Positions 16,245-25,509 of a stretch of DNA of 64,000 bases are shown in pieces. The position numbers and the translations under genes were made by a program. The stretch is taken from the NCBI GenBank assembly GCA_016715105.1, contig JADKBO010000027.1, positions 80,552-144,551 of the forward strand. The letters are read 5' to 3'. Positions within the stretch are counted from its first letter, which is position 1. Every line of letters starts with the position of its first letter. The notes beneath the pieces were generated by a model, which was not told the DNA's origin, did no database searches, and saw only the letters and a list, made by a program, of their open reading frames with translations. Source of the stretch: Saprospiraceae bacterium (GTDB lineage: Bacteria > Bacteroidota > Bacteroidia > Chitinophagales > Saprospiraceae).

Positions 16245-18656
16245 ATGGTAAAGTATAAATTATTGCGGAGGATTTTATTCGTCAGCCAGTTTTTTTGTTT
16301 TGGACTTACACTGTCAAGTCAAAGCGCAAACAAACTTGGTATAACCATGCCGCAACACAATTTGAAGAAAGCCTTGTTTTGGGTAATGGTAAAATGGGTG
16401 CATCGGTTTTTGGGGGCGTAGAAATGGATAAAATTTATCTGAATGACGCCACACTTTGGAGCGGAGAACCAGTCGATCCAAACATGAATCCTGAGGCATA
16501 TAAAAACATTCCAGCCATTCGTGAAGCGTTGAAAAACGAAGATTATAAACTTGCAGATCAGTTGCAAAAACAAGTTCAAGGCAAATTCTCTGAATCATTT
16601 GCTCCGCTCGGCACTTTTTCCATTGACTTTAAACACAAAGGTGCATTTCATAAATACTATAGGGAGCTAAATATTGCTGATGCCATGTCCAAAGTTACTT
16701 ATGAAATAGACGGTGTAACTTATTCGCGGGAGTATCTGGTTTCTAATCCTGCAAAAGTAATGGTCATTAAATTGAGTAGCAATAAAAAAGGGGCTTTGAG
16801 TTTTGAGATAAACTTTAAAAGTTTGCTTAAACATAATTTTTCAAACTCAAATAATACCCTACAGGCTAAAGGTTATGCCCCAATCAAGGCAGAGCCAAAC
16901 TATAGAGGAAATATGCCTAATGCGGTTGTTTTTGATGAGCAAAAGGGAACGAGGTTTACAGCACTATTTTCTGTAAAAAATACCGACGGCGTAATATCAT
17001 CCTCGGATAGCACCATTAGTTTAAATGCAGGAACAGAAGCATTGGTCTTTATTTCTGTTGCCACCAGTTTTAATGGTTTTGATAAAAACCCGCTACAGAA
17101 GGCATCAATGATGTGGCAATTGCAGAGCAGCAATTAAAAAAAGCATTGACCAAACCTTACGCAACGTTAAAGAAGGAGCACTTGGCCGATTACCATCATT
17201 TTTTCAATAGGGTAAAACTTGATTTAGGAAAGACAGAAGCTCCTGATTTACCAACCGATGAAAGGTTGAAACGTTATGCAGAAGGTAAAGAGGATAAAAA
17301 TCTTGAAATATTATATTTTCAATATGGGCGCTATTTATTGATCAGCAGTTCTCGTACTCCAGGTGTTCCCGCAAATTTGCAAGGTATTTGGAATCCATAT
17401 TTACGACCTCCATGGAGCAGTAATTATACAACCAATATAAATGTTGAGGAGAATTATTGGTTGGCTGAAAACACGAATCTTTCAGAAATGCATGTACCAA
17501 TGATGGGCTTTATCAAAAATATTGCAACAACTGGTACAGCAACTGCTAAAACATTTTTTGGTGTACAAAATGGTTGGGCAGCTTGCCATAATTCAGACAT
17601 ATGGGCTATGAGTAATCCAGTCGGTGATTTCGGCAGTGGAGACCCTAATTGGGCAAATTGGTACATGGGAGGCACGTGGCTTAGTACGCATTTATGGGAG
17701 CACTTTGTTTTTACACAAGACAAGAAATTTTTAAAGGAAGAAGGATATCCATTGATGAAGGGTGCTGTACAGTTCTGTATAGAATGGTTGGTAGCAGATA
17801 AAAATGGCAAATTGATCACTTCACCTCCACCTCTCCAGAAGCAAAATATATAAATTCACAAGGTTATGAAGGAGCGACACTTTACGGATGTACAGCAGAC
17901 TTGGCCATGATCAGGGAATTGCTTATACAAACCATTAAAGCATCAGAGATTCTTGAAATTGATAGTGAATTCAGACAAAAAATGAAAAACGTACTTGACC
18001 AGTTGCACCCATATCAAGTTGGCGCAAAGGGTCATTTACAGGAGTGGTATTATGACTGGGCAGACGCTGAACCACTGCATCGTCATCAAACGCATTTGTT
18101 TGGTTTATATCCCGGAAATCACATTGCTCCAGATAAAACACCTGAATTAGCAAACGCATGTCGCAAAACGCTTGAATTAAAAGGTGATGAAACTACAGGC
18201 TGGTCAAAAGGCTGGCGGATTAATCTGTGGGCCAGGTTATGGGATGGTAACCACTCCTATAAAATGTTCCGCGAATTATTAAAGTACGTTGATCCTATTG
18301 CCTCGCAAACCAATTATTCAGGAGGGGGCGGGACTTATCCAAATTTATTTGATGCCCATCCACCTTTTCAAATTGATGGAAATTTTGGCGGTGCAGCCGC
18401 CGTTGTTGAAATGTTGATGCAATCATCAGACAATAAAATCCATTTATTACCTGCATTACCTGATGCCTGGCAAAGTGGATCCATAAGTGGTATTTGTGCA
18501 CGTGGGGGTTTTGAAGTCTCCATGACTTGGGATAATGGCATTTTAAAAAAGATCAAAATTCACTCAAAAGTAGGTGGTAGCACAACCCTTATTTGTGGAA
18601 ATAAACAAAAGCAGATCTCATTGAAAAAAGGTGAATCAATAGAATTAGTTTGGTAA
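16245..18656 (+). pseudogene. GH95-type alpha-L-fucosidase, three frameshifts
   Basis: The combined frames read as a GH95 glycoside hydrolase of about 800 residues. It starts with a lipidation-free signal segment (LLRRILFVSQFFCFGLTLSSQ), then WYNHAATQFEESLVLGNGKMG, LNDATLWSGEPVDP, PAYLQGIWN-type SSSRTPGVPANLQGIWNP, NINVEENYWLAE, GWAACHNSDIWAMSNPVGDF, HRHQTHLFGLYPG and DGNFGGAAAVVEMLM, ending ESIELVW. The frame changes near 16332 (after the signal peptide), near 17110-17137 and near 17830. Each needs only a one-base indel, so this is either a recent pseudogene or read error. GH95 enzymes release alpha-1,2-fucose in the periplasm or outside the cell. Confidence 0.85.
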
Positions 18657-19123
18657 TTATAAGAGTTGAACGGGTGCCTTTCAACACTTACTTTTAAAAC
18701 CTCAGAAGGTTTAAATATTATAGCCATGGATGAAATTATTTACCTGAGATAACAAGGCGTTTTGGAATTCAAATAGCTCATTCATCATGAATATTTTTAT
18801 AAAAATGATCTTTATAGCAACCAAAAATAGGTAAAAATGATCACAAATGAGATCAAAAAATTATAAAAATGGTTTCAATTGAGATCATTTTAAGTTGTTT
18901 GCCAAATATCTTCTTCCGATATTAATGTCAAAACGCAGACAGATAACTAGTACTATCCAATAAATTGTTGATGCCACATAGCTTTACCATTCCAAAAACA
19001 AATGCTGGAAGAGCATACCAAATATCAGATTTTCGGAAATTAAAAAAAAGTGCAAGAGCAGTTGACATAGGGTTGTCATGGCTTAAATTTAATTTTGTAT
19101 TTAAACAATGATAAAGGGTAATC
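18657..19123 (+). other. Intergenic stretch with a family C relic
   Basis: CTCAGAAGGTTTAAATATTA and CCATGGATGAAAT (about 18700-18740) correspond to the reverse complement of family C (CCATGGATTTCATCCATGG, then AAATATTTAACCCCTCTGGG). An AT-rich stretch follows with repeated ATGATC and GAGATCA words (18790-18900). I see no gene. Confidence 0.5.
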
Positions 19124-19749
19124 ATGAGACACGAATGGAAGAAAAACGAGAAACAATACTATTTGCCGAAGAATAGGCCTGAATGGATATCAATTCCTAA
19201 ATTTAAATTTTATACGATTGAAGGGAGTGGAAACCCAAATGAGGATTTTTTTGCGGAATACATAGGTGTGTTATATGCTTTATCCTACGGTATAAAAATG
19301 AGTGCCAAAAAAGGATTGGAACCCAAAGGATATTTTGAATATACCGTTTATCCGTTAGAGGGAGTTTGGGACATCAGTGATGAAGCCAAAAAATCATTTA
19401 ATGGAACCATAAATAAAAATGATTTAGTTTTTAAATTGATGATAAGGCAACCTGATTTTGTGGAACCGGATTATGCTTTAGAAATGTTGGAACATATCAA
19501 AAGGAAAAAACCCCATGAATTATTAGATCAAGTAAAATTTGAAGAAATTATAGAGGGTGATAGTGTTCAAATGTTACATCTGGGCAGTTATGACAATGAA
19601 CCAGAAAGTTTTCAGCTCATGGAGCAATTTGCAACGCGCGAAAATTTTCATCGAAAATCAAAGATCCACCGAGAAATCTATCTTAGCGACGCTAGAAAGG
19701 TCCCTCAGATAAATTGAAAACTGTTCTGAGATTTGGTGTTGAAAGGTGA
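19124..19749 (+). pseudogene. GyrI-like small-molecule-binding protein, frameshift near the C-terminus
   Basis: A YdeE/GyrI-like protein of about 200 residues: EWISIPKFKFYTIEGSGNPN, ALSYGIKM, EGVWDISDEAKKSF, MLHLGSYDNEPESFQLMEQF and HREIYLSDARKV. The frame in use ends at 19717, but the usual ending KLKTVLRFGVER is encoded in the next frame and stops at 19747-19749, so one base has been gained or lost near 19708. The loss of about 12 residues might not be critical. GyrI-like proteins bind small ligands or DNA gyrase inhibitors; the true ligand is unknown. Confidence 0.75.
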
Positions 19750-19910
19750 AAATTAAACCCCAATTTGACATAGAACAGGATTTTACTAATCTGAAAGAAA
19801 CTTTTGAATACATTATAGATGGATACTTTCTTACACTAAGACAAAATCGACGGGAATTGCCTCCGAAATTTTTGCTCCCAAGAATAAATTCTAATTTTTT
19901 CGTGTTTCAA

Positions 19911-19956
19911 TTTGCGCAGCCAAATAACTGCGCTATATTTGCAGTCAAATAACTGC
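19911..19956 (+). promoter_or_regulatory. ArsR operon promoter with two operator palindromes
   Basis: TTTG at 19911-19914 and TATATTTG at 19934-19941 (19-nt spacing) form a Bacteroidota promoter. Two near-identical palindromes, GCAGCCAAATAACTGC (19916-19931) and GCAGTCAAATAACTGC (19941-19956), lie 25 bp apart and cover both promoter boxes, as expected for autoregulation by the ArsR protein encoded 6 bp downstream. Confidence 0.75.
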
Positions 19957-19961
19957 ACAAC

Positions 19962-20282
19962 ATGGAAGTTCGTAGAGACATATTTCAAGCAATCGCAGAC
20001 CCAACCCGCAGAGCAATATTGAGTTTGTTGGCTTTCCAGGCCATGACACCCGGTGCTATTGCAGGAAATTTTGATGCTACCAGGCAAACCATTTCAAAAC
20101 ACATTCAAATTTTGACAGAATGCCAATTGGTGTGGCAAGAGCAAAAAGGGCGGGAAATATATTACCACTTTAAGCCTGAGAAAATGAAAGAGGTGTCTGA
20201 TTGGGTTGATCAATACCGCAAGTTTTGGGACAACAAATTTGACTCATTAGAAAGTTATTTGGCAAAAATTCAAAACAAGTAG
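19962..20282 (+). CDS. ArsR-family repressor
   Basis: The 106-residue winged-helix protein shows FQAIADPTRRAILSLLAFQAM, GAIAGNFDATRQTISKHIQIL and CQLVWQEQKGREIYYHFKPEKM, the typical core of SRPBCC-associated ArsR repressors. It carries no metal-binding cysteine pair, so it is probably not a metal sensor. It leads a three-gene operon with an SRPBCC protein (10 nt downstream) and a DHFR-fold protein. Confidence 0.9.
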   Translation: MEVRRDIFQAIADPTRRAILSLLAFQAMTPGAIAGNFDATRQTISKHIQILTECQLVWQEQKGREIYYHFKPEKMKEVSDWVDQYRKFWDNKFDSLESYLAKIQNK

Positions 20283-20292
20283 ACATACAAAA

Positions 20293-20772
20293 ATGGAAAC
20301 ATACAACACATTCAAAATTGAAGACAACGTACTTACACATACTAGAATGCTCGATGCTCCCAGGGAATTAGTTTGGGAAGTATGGACCAATCCTGAACAC
20401 ATCAAGGAATGGTGGGGACCAAATGGATTTTCACTGACGACCAAATCTATGATTGTGGAAACTGGCGAAGCGTGGGATTTCATCATGCATGGAATGGGTA
20501 GAGATTGGGATAACAAAATCGAGTATGTGAAGGTAGAAAGGCCTGCTTTATTGTCCTATAAACACTCAGGTGCAGAAAACGAAGATTATAACTTCACAGT
20601 TTCGGTTTTCTTTGAAGAAGTGGGTGGTAAAACATTATTGACCATGCAATCAGTATTCAAATCAAATGAAATTATCGAAGAATTAAATAGAAAAGTAAAC
20701 GCCATTGAAGGTGGTAAACAAACTTTAAATCGACTTGAAAACTACCTTCAATTAATGACAGGCATTAACTAA
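20293..20772 (+). CDS. SRPBCC (AHSA1-like) domain protein
   Basis: This 159-residue protein has the START/Bet v 1-type signature: TRMLDAPRELVWEVWTNPEHIKEWWGP, ETGEAWDFIMHGMGRDW, VERPALLSYKH, and the C-terminal helix with IEGGKQTLNRLENYL. AHSA1-like SRPBCC proteins bind hydrophobic ligands; an ArsR repressor directly upstream is usual. No catalytic role can be read from the sequence. Confidence 0.9.
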   Translation: METYNTFKIEDNVLTHTRMLDAPRELVWEVWTNPEHIKEWWGPNGFSLTTKSMIVETGEAWDFIMHGMGRDWDNKIEYVKVERPALLSYKHSGAENEDYNFTVSVFFEEVGGKTLLTMQSVFKSNEIIEELNRKVNAIEGGKQTLNRLENYLQLMTGIN

Positions 20773-20792
20773 AAAAATTCAAATAACAAACG

Positions 20793-21413
20793 ATGAGCAA
20801 TATAATCTTTGACAGTGGAATATCACTTGACGGTTTCTTCGCGGGTGAAAACAGGGGACCCAGTAATCCCATGGGCAGTGTTTCTGGAAAAATACATACT
20901 TGGATGTTAAACCAAAAAGCTTTTTGGGAATACTTAGGCGTGGAAAACAGCAAAGAAGATGGCTCTGAAGGAAAATTGATAAGAGACACAATTGACCGAA
21001 CAGGAGCCTTCATCATGGGAAAACGTATGTTTGAAGAAGGTGAAGCCAGTTGGCCTAATGATCTGTACAAAGCGGACGTTTATGTATTAACGCACGAAAA
21101 GCGATCGCCTTGGATTCAGCAGGGAACAACTACTTTTTACTTCATTAATGATGGTATAGAAAGTGCTTTGGATAAAGCGAGACTGTCTGCAAAAGAAAAA
21201 GACATCAGAATACAAGGTGGTGCCAACACCATACAACAATTTCTAAATGCAGGTTTAGTTGATGAATTTTTTATCCACATTGCACCAGTCTTTTTAGGAA
21301 GCGGTATCCGACTTTTTGACGGCATCGACAAAGACAAATACGACCTGCAAATTGTAGAAGTCATACCTTCAGCCCTGACCACTCATTTGAGATATAAATT
21401 GACAAAGAAATAA
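20793..21413 (+). CDS. DHFR-fold (RibD C-terminal domain) reductase
   Basis: A 206-residue protein beginning MSNIIFDSGISLDGFFAGENRG, the usual entry of the RibD-C/YyaP-type dihydrofolate-reductase-fold family. GAFIMGKRMFEEG and the loop DIRIQGGANTIQQFLNAGLVDEFFIHIAPVFLGSG provide the NADPH-binding strand and the family end. The substrate is unknown. It is the third gene of the ArsR operon and appears complete. Confidence 0.9.
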   Translation: MSNIIFDSGISLDGFFAGENRGPSNPMGSVSGKIHTWMLNQKAFWEYLGVENSKEDGSEGKLIRDTIDRTGAFIMGKRMFEEGEASWPNDLYKADVYVLTHEKRSPWIQQGTTTFYFINDGIESALDKARLSAKEKDIRIQGGANTIQQFLNAGLVDEFFIHIAPVFLGSGIRLFDGIDKDKYDLQIVEVIPSALTTHLRYKLTKK

Positions 21414-21437
21414 GGCAACTCTAATTTTAAATTTGAC

Positions 21438-21570
21438 TCTCCACAAAACGCAGCCGAAATCTATTTCGCAACGACCAAGCCCAGAGGACTGCGAACTTCA
21501 GTTCGCAGCAAGAAGTACGCTTTCAAATTAATTTGGCAGTCCACAAAGCAAAGCCGAAATCTATTTAACT
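21438..21570 (+). repeat. Family A hairpin repeat, single unit plus fragments
   Basis: The order is CGAAAT-CT-ATTTCG at 21455-21468, then GAGGACTGCGAAC-TTCA-GTTCGCA near 21484-21508, the degraded palindrome TTTCAAATTAATTTGGC, and AGTCCACAAAG at about 21538. It ends with a second CGAAATCTATTT. It separates the ArsR operon from a VOC gene. Confidence 0.8.
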
Positions 21571-21600
21571 TTGAGAATTACAAAATTAATAGCTCAATTA

Positions 21601-22053
21601 ATGAAACAATCCATCGTCCACATTGCACTTGTCGTCCAAGACTATGACGAAGCAATTGCTTTTTATACCCAAAAATTAAATTTTGACTTGATTGAAGATA
21701 TTTATCAACCAGAACAGGACAAAAGATGGGTGACAATAGCACCGCCAAACTCTACAGGTACAACCATTTTATTGGCAAGAGCTTCCAAACCAGAACAAGA
21801 ATCGTTTATCGGAAATCAAGCAGGCGGAAGAGTTTTCTTATTTCTAAGCACTGATAACTTCTGGCGTGATTACAACGAAATGACATCCAAAGGTATTGAA
21901 TTTGTAAGAGCACCCAAAGAAGCCGAATATGGAATTGTTGCTGTATTCAAAGATTTATATGGCAACCTATGGGATTTATTGGAATTTAAAGTCAGATCAT
22001 CCAATAGCACAAAGAATGAAGTGATTTTAAATTTTTTCATCTCAGAGATTTAA
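21601..22053 (+). CDS. VOC-family (glyoxalase/dioxygenase-like) protein
   Basis: The 150-residue product starts MKQSIVHIALVVQDYDEAIAFYTQKLNF, which is the beta-alpha-beta start of VOC proteins with H8 as a likely metal ligand. It continues with a middle SFIGNQAGGRVFLFLSTDNFWRDY and ends FKDLYGNLWDLLEF, where the terminal E is a further ligand. The ATG at 21601 was chosen over an upstream in-frame start (21571) inside repeat DNA. The C-terminal tail after DLLEF (about 20 residues) is unusual and may be a drift of the stop codon. The substrate is unknown. Confidence 0.87.
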   Translation: MKQSIVHIALVVQDYDEAIAFYTQKLNFDLIEDIYQPEQDKRWVTIAPPNSTGTTILLARASKPEQESFIGNQAGGRVFLFLSTDNFWRDYNEMTSKGIEFVRAPKEAEYGIVAVFKDLYGNLWDLLEFKVRSSNSTKNEVILNFFISEI

Positions 22054-22082
22054 TTTTAAAGTTTAGTGTTTAATAGTATTAT

Positions 22083-22222
22083 TATACCCAATCAGGTATA
22101 ACAAAATTCATAATTGCGATAATTATACCCATAAGGGTATAAAATGTGCAAAAATAGCAATTATATACCCGAACAGGTATAATATGTAAATTAATTAGTA
22201 TCTTTATACCCTTAAAGGTATA
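22083..22222 (+). promoter_or_regulatory. Four evenly spaced operator palindromes upstream of hipB
   Basis: TATACC-N6-GGTATA occurs four times: 22083-22100, 22124-22141, 22164-22181 and 22205-22222. Centres are 41, 40 and 41 bp apart, close to four helical turns, so all sites face the same side of the DNA. The layout resembles HipB operators (TATCC-N8-GGATA in E. coli), and the last site sits 6 bp before the hipB start. Confidence 0.85.
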
Positions 22223-22228
22223 TTATTA

Positions 22229-22441
22229 ATGAATAAACTAAGTCAATTCGTAAAAAACAGACGAAAATCTCTTAAACTGACTCAGGAAGATCTTTCTTTC
22301 AAATCTGGGGTTGGGCTAAGGTTTGTAAGAGATTTGGAGCAAGGAAAACAAACCTTACGGATGGATAAGGTCAATCAGATTTTATCATTATTTGGCCATG
22401 AACTTGGTCCGATACAATCAGAAAGAAATGAAGAAGGCTAA
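22229..22441 (+). CDS. hipB: HipB-like XRE repressor
   Basis: A 70-residue Cro/C1-type HTH protein: QFVKNRRKSLKLTQEDLSFKSGVGLRFVRDLEQGKQTLRMDKVNQILSLF, close to HipB. The short C-terminus (HELGPIQSERNEEG) extends beyond the HTH. Its stop overlaps the start of the following HipS-like gene (22428-22441), which suggests coupled translation. It would bind the four palindromes upstream and repress the module. Confidence 0.9.
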   Translation: MNKLSQFVKNRRKSLKLTQEDLSFKSGVGLRFVRDLEQGKQTLRMDKVNQILSLFGHELGPIQSERNEEG

Positions 22442-22742
22442 AGTATACATGCACGAGCACATGGCAGGGATACTTACCGAAGACGAAAATGGTTTCCATT
22501 TTCAATATGATCAATCATACTTAGAAAGGAATGAAAATGAGCCAGTAAGTTTGACACTCCCACTTACTGATAAGAAATATGAAAGTAAAGTGTTGTTTCC
22601 TTTTTTTGATGGACTTATACCTGAGGGTTGGTTGCTAGATATAGCACAAAAAAATTGGAAATTCAACCCACGAGATAGGATGGAGATATTATTGAAGACT
22701 TGTCAAGATTGTATTGGTGCAGTATCCATTGTAGAAATTTAA
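22428..22742 (+). CDS. HipA N-terminal-domain protein (HipS-like)
   Basis: This 104-residue protein is the separate N-terminal subdomain of HipA: KVYMHEHMAGILTEDENGFHFQYD, EPVSLTLPLTDKKYESKVLFPFFDGLIPEGW and LLKTCQDCIGAVSIVE. In ordinary HipA it is fused to the kinase; here it is a gene of its own, as in the tripartite HipBST module, where HipS acts as the antitoxin for HipT. ATG 22428 was chosen because it begins directly with the conserved strand. The kinase gene follows after 5 nt. Confidence 0.88.
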   Translation: MKKAKVYMHEHMAGILTEDENGFHFQYDQSYLERNENEPVSLTLPLTDKKYESKVLFPFFDGLIPEGWLLDIAQKNWKFNPRDRMEILLKTCQDCIGAVSIVEI

Positions 22743-22747
22743 AGTCC

Positions 22748-23707
22748 ATGGGAAACAAGTGTCTATATTGTTACGAGCGTATGGAATCGACAGATTTACT
22801 AACTACTGCCGCAGAGGAGGACTATCATCCAAAATGTATTAGAAAGTTTTATGGGAAAGCTAACCCTCCAATTTTAGATTTCACGGAAGCTCAAATACTT
22901 CAGTTTGCAGAACTCATAATTAAAAGTCAAAAAACTGTTACAGGAGTTCAGCCAAAACTGTCACTAAGCTTAAGTGCCAAAAATGAAACTTCAGAACGTT
23001 TTACCATTATTGGATTAATGGGAGAGTATATACTAAAACCTCAAACTGAGTTATATTCAAACCTACCTGAAATAGAAGACTTAACAATGCACTTAGCAGA
23101 AATAAGCAAGATTAACACGGTGAAACACACTTTAATCAAACTCAAATCAGGACAATTAGCCTACATTACCAAAAGAATCGATCGCAATGATGGGAAAAAA
23201 TTACACATGGAAGATATGTGTCAATTAACAGAACGGCTTACAGAACATAAATACAAAGGATCATATGAGCAGATTGCCAAAGTTATTAAAAAATACACAG
23301 CCAATCCAGGTTTAGATCTAATAGACTTTTATGAATTAGTATTGTTTTGTTTTCTTACAGGTAATAATGATATGCATTTAAAAAACTTTTCATTAATCAA
23401 AAGGAATCAGAAGTATGACTTGTGTCCTGCGTATGACTTAGTTGCTTCAGAATTAGTTGTACTGGGAGATGATGAGGATCTTGCACTGAATTTAAATGGC
23501 AAAAAGAAAAAAATTCAGCGAAAAGATTTTGAAATTGCTATGAAAGGGGCAGGCATAGATATAAAAGTGATTGAGAACATTTTCAAAAAATATAAAAACT
23601 TATTACCTGAATGGGATATGTTTATACTTAAAAGTTTTTTGCCAGATAATTTGAAGAACGAATATTTAGCATTAATCAAACGAAAGTCAATTCAAATTGA
23701 ATTATAA
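22748..23707 (+). CDS. HipT-like Ser/Thr kinase toxin
   Basis: A 319-residue HipA/HipT kinase. It starts with a small cysteine motif (C5, C8, H27, C30: CLYCY, then YHPKC) that looks like a zinc knuckle. Then follow TGVQPKLSLSLS near 62-74 (the gate or phosphate-binding loop), YITKRIDR, MEDMCQLTER, and the catalytic D208 in TGNNDMHLKN with N213. D230 in PAYDLV is the metal-binding residue. HipT-type kinases phosphorylate aminoacyl-tRNA synthetases (GltX or TrpS) and arrest growth. The start at 22748 excludes upstream residues overlapping hipS. Confidence 0.9.
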   Translation: MGNKCLYCYERMESTDLLTTAAEEDYHPKCIRKFYGKANPPILDFTEAQILQFAELIIKSQKTVTGVQPKLSLSLSAKNETSERFTIIGLMGEYILKPQTELYSNLPEIEDLTMHLAEISKINTVKHTLIKLKSGQLAYITKRIDRNDGKKLHMEDMCQLTERLTEHKYKGSYEQIAKVIKKYTANPGLDLIDFYELVLFCFLTGNNDMHLKNFSLIKRNQKYDLCPAYDLVASELVVLGDDEDLALNLNGKKKKIQRKDFEIAMKGAGIDIKVIENIFKKYKNLLPEWDMFILKSFLPDNLKNEYLALIKRKSIQIEL

Positions 23708-23903
23708 AATCTTATTTTTTTGTACATGTTTCAGCTGTATCCAATTTTGATTAAAAATTTTCTACTTTAATTGATACTTTGGCTATTATTGAAGTATAAG
23801 GCGGTATTAGTACTTTGAAAATGTGCCGTTTCTGACTTATAATGTCAATAATTTTTAATATTAAAGCAATAGCTAAACATGGACAAAATAACAAATAAAT
23901 CCA

Positions 23904-24719
23904 ATGCAATACCAAACCTTTGACCCCAGTCCAGACCTGTCGCCATTTATCAAATGTTATTGGACATTAGAAAGTCCTAAGGAAGCACAGCCAGAAAAAC
24001 AAACCATCGTTCCCGACGGCTGTATAGAGTTAATTTTCCACTATGGAGATTTTTATAAACAATATACAAATAACGGAGACCACATCATTCAGCCCAAATG
24101 TTTTGTCATCGGGCAATTGACTCAACCACTTGAAATAGAAGCAACAGGTGTTACTGGAATTTTTTCCGCTCGTTTTCATCCTAATGGATTTTGGCCATTT
24201 GCAACTATTCCAATTAAAGAAATGGAAAACACAGCTGTCCCTTTGGAAAAACTATTTGGAAACCATGCATCGCAACTAGAAGAAAGGATCTTGAGTGCAA
24301 ATGCTACACAGGATAGGATACATTTGATTGAAGCATTTTTAATGAGTAAGCTCACAGAAACCGATACTGTTGATCGCATCGTTAAATCCACTGTCGAAAC
24401 CATATTGGCTGCTAATGGACAACTTTCAATTGATGAACTTTCAAAACAAACCAACATCCATCGCAGGCAATTGGAACGCAAATGTGCTTCGGCAATAGGG
24501 CTCAGTCCAAAGCAGCTTTCAAAAACCATTAGACTGCAAGCCACACTCAAAATGATGCTGAGTAAAAAATTTAACAATTTGACAGATTTGGCCTATCAAG
24601 GAGAATATTACGACCAAGCACATTTCATCAAGGATTTTAAAGAACTCACCGGCGTTACACCAAAAGAGTTCTACAAAAACAACTTAAAAATGTCTACGCT
24701 TTTTTATGGTACGGAATAG
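23904..24719 (+). CDS. AraC-family regulator (DUF6597 sensor domain)
   Basis: The 271-residue protein starts with the DUF6597 entry (YQTFDPSPDLSPFIKCYWTLES) and IVPDGCIELIFHYG, then SARFHPNGFWPF. The C-terminal double helix-turn-helix runs from about residue 175 (LSIDELSKQTNIHRRQLERKCASAIGLSPK) to the second recognition helix, YDQAHFIKDFKELTGVTPKEFY. The ligand is unknown. The gene downstream in the same direction (DUF6265) may be its target. It appears intact. Confidence 0.88.
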   Translation: MQYQTFDPSPDLSPFIKCYWTLESPKEAQPEKQTIVPDGCIELIFHYGDFYKQYTNNGDHIIQPKCFVIGQLTQPLEIEATGVTGIFSARFHPNGFWPFATIPIKEMENTAVPLEKLFGNHASQLEERILSANATQDRIHLIEAFLMSKLTETDTVDRIVKSTVETILAANGQLSIDELSKQTNIHRRQLERKCASAIGLSPKQLSKTIRLQATLKMMLSKKFNNLTDLAYQGEYYDQAHFIKDFKELTGVTPKEFYKNNLKMSTLFYGTE

Positions 24720-24810
24720 TCCTGTCGCATATTTACAATTTTGCAATAATCGAGTAGGGTAGTTTTGCAATTTGGCTTAACAAATTATCTATCCATTCAA
24801 TCAAAAAACA

Positions 24811-25290
24811 ATGCAAAGTAAATTAAAATATTCATGCTTATTTTTCTGCTTCCTCATACTTTGTGCATGGACGATCAAGGAATCCTATGAAATTAAAAAA
24901 GCAGAATGGCTCATCGGCACCTGGGAAAATAAGACCTCAAGAGGAAGTATGTATGAATCATGGAATAAATTGAATGATTCGGTTTTGTCTGGCAAAAGCT
25001 ATATCATTAATGAAAAAGACACCATCGTTTTTGAAACCATACAAATTGTCCAGGAAGAAAACAGGCTGTTTTACATACCGACTGTTAAAAATCAAAATAA
25101 CAATTTACCCGTTCGGTTTGCTGGTAAAAATATAACAGAAAACCAACTCACTTTTGAAAATCCAGACCATGATTTTCCTCAAATCATCTCTTACACCAAA
25201 CTAGGTTTAGACTCTTTGGTTGCGGTAATCTCAGGCGTGAAAAATGGGCAAGAGCGCAAGCAGACTTTTGCCATGAAACGCGTAAAATAA
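24811..25290 (+). CDS. DUF6265-family secreted protein
   Basis: This 159-residue protein begins with a hydrophobic segment (YSCLFFCFLILCAWTI), probably a signal peptide or anchor. The mature part has the DUF6265 pattern ALWLIGTW-type (AEWLIGTWENKTSRGSMYESWNKL), then ENRLFYIPTVKNQNN, LTFENPDHDFPQIISY and ISGVKNGQERKQTFAMKRVK. It is a lipocalin-like beta protein. The function is unknown. It is close behind an AraC gene. Confidence 0.8.
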   Translation: MQSKLKYSCLFFCFLILCAWTIKESYEIKKAEWLIGTWENKTSRGSMYESWNKLNDSVLSGKSYIINEKDTIVFETIQIVQEENRLFYIPTVKNQNNNLPVRFAGKNITENQLTFENPDHDFPQIISYTKLGLDSLVAVISGVKNGQERKQTFAMKRVK

Positions 25291-25440
25291 TGAAAACCAC
25301 TTCTGGAAGTTGAACTTTAGTTCGATGAAATTGCCACCCATTTTTTCATGTAATTGCTTTTAAAAATTGCGATTTCAATTAATGTGACGGCCTAAATAAA
25401 TCGTTTAACAAAACATTGTGTTATAAATTTATTTTCTATA
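25291..25440 (+). other. Intergenic DNA with a degraded family A trace
   Basis: TTGAACTTTAGTTCGATGAA (about 25310) is a corrupted form of the family A hairpin. The remaining bases up to the inverted repeat at 25441 are AT-rich and show no gene. Confidence 0.4.
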
Positions 25441-25481
25441 ATTAATACATTTTTATTGATTATCAATAAAAATGTATTAAT
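25441..25481. promoter_or_regulatory. 19-bp perfect inverted repeat upstream of the DUF2975-HTH operon
   Basis: ATTAATACATTTTTATTGA, a 3-nt centre TTA, and TCAATAAAAATGTATTAAT form a 41-bp palindrome whose right edge lies 28 bp before the DUF2975 start at 25510. It lacks a following T-run, so an operator for the HTH protein of the operon is more likely than a terminator. Confidence 0.7.
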
Positions 25482-25509
25482 ATTGCATAAAATTTAATTT
25501 TATAACATC

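Noticed and set aside
19746..19952. A 68-codon frame before the ArsR gene
   Set aside because: It overlaps the ArsR promoter and operators and has no family features.
24176..24577. A 133-codon minus-strand frame
   Set aside because: It is antisense to an intact AraC gene.
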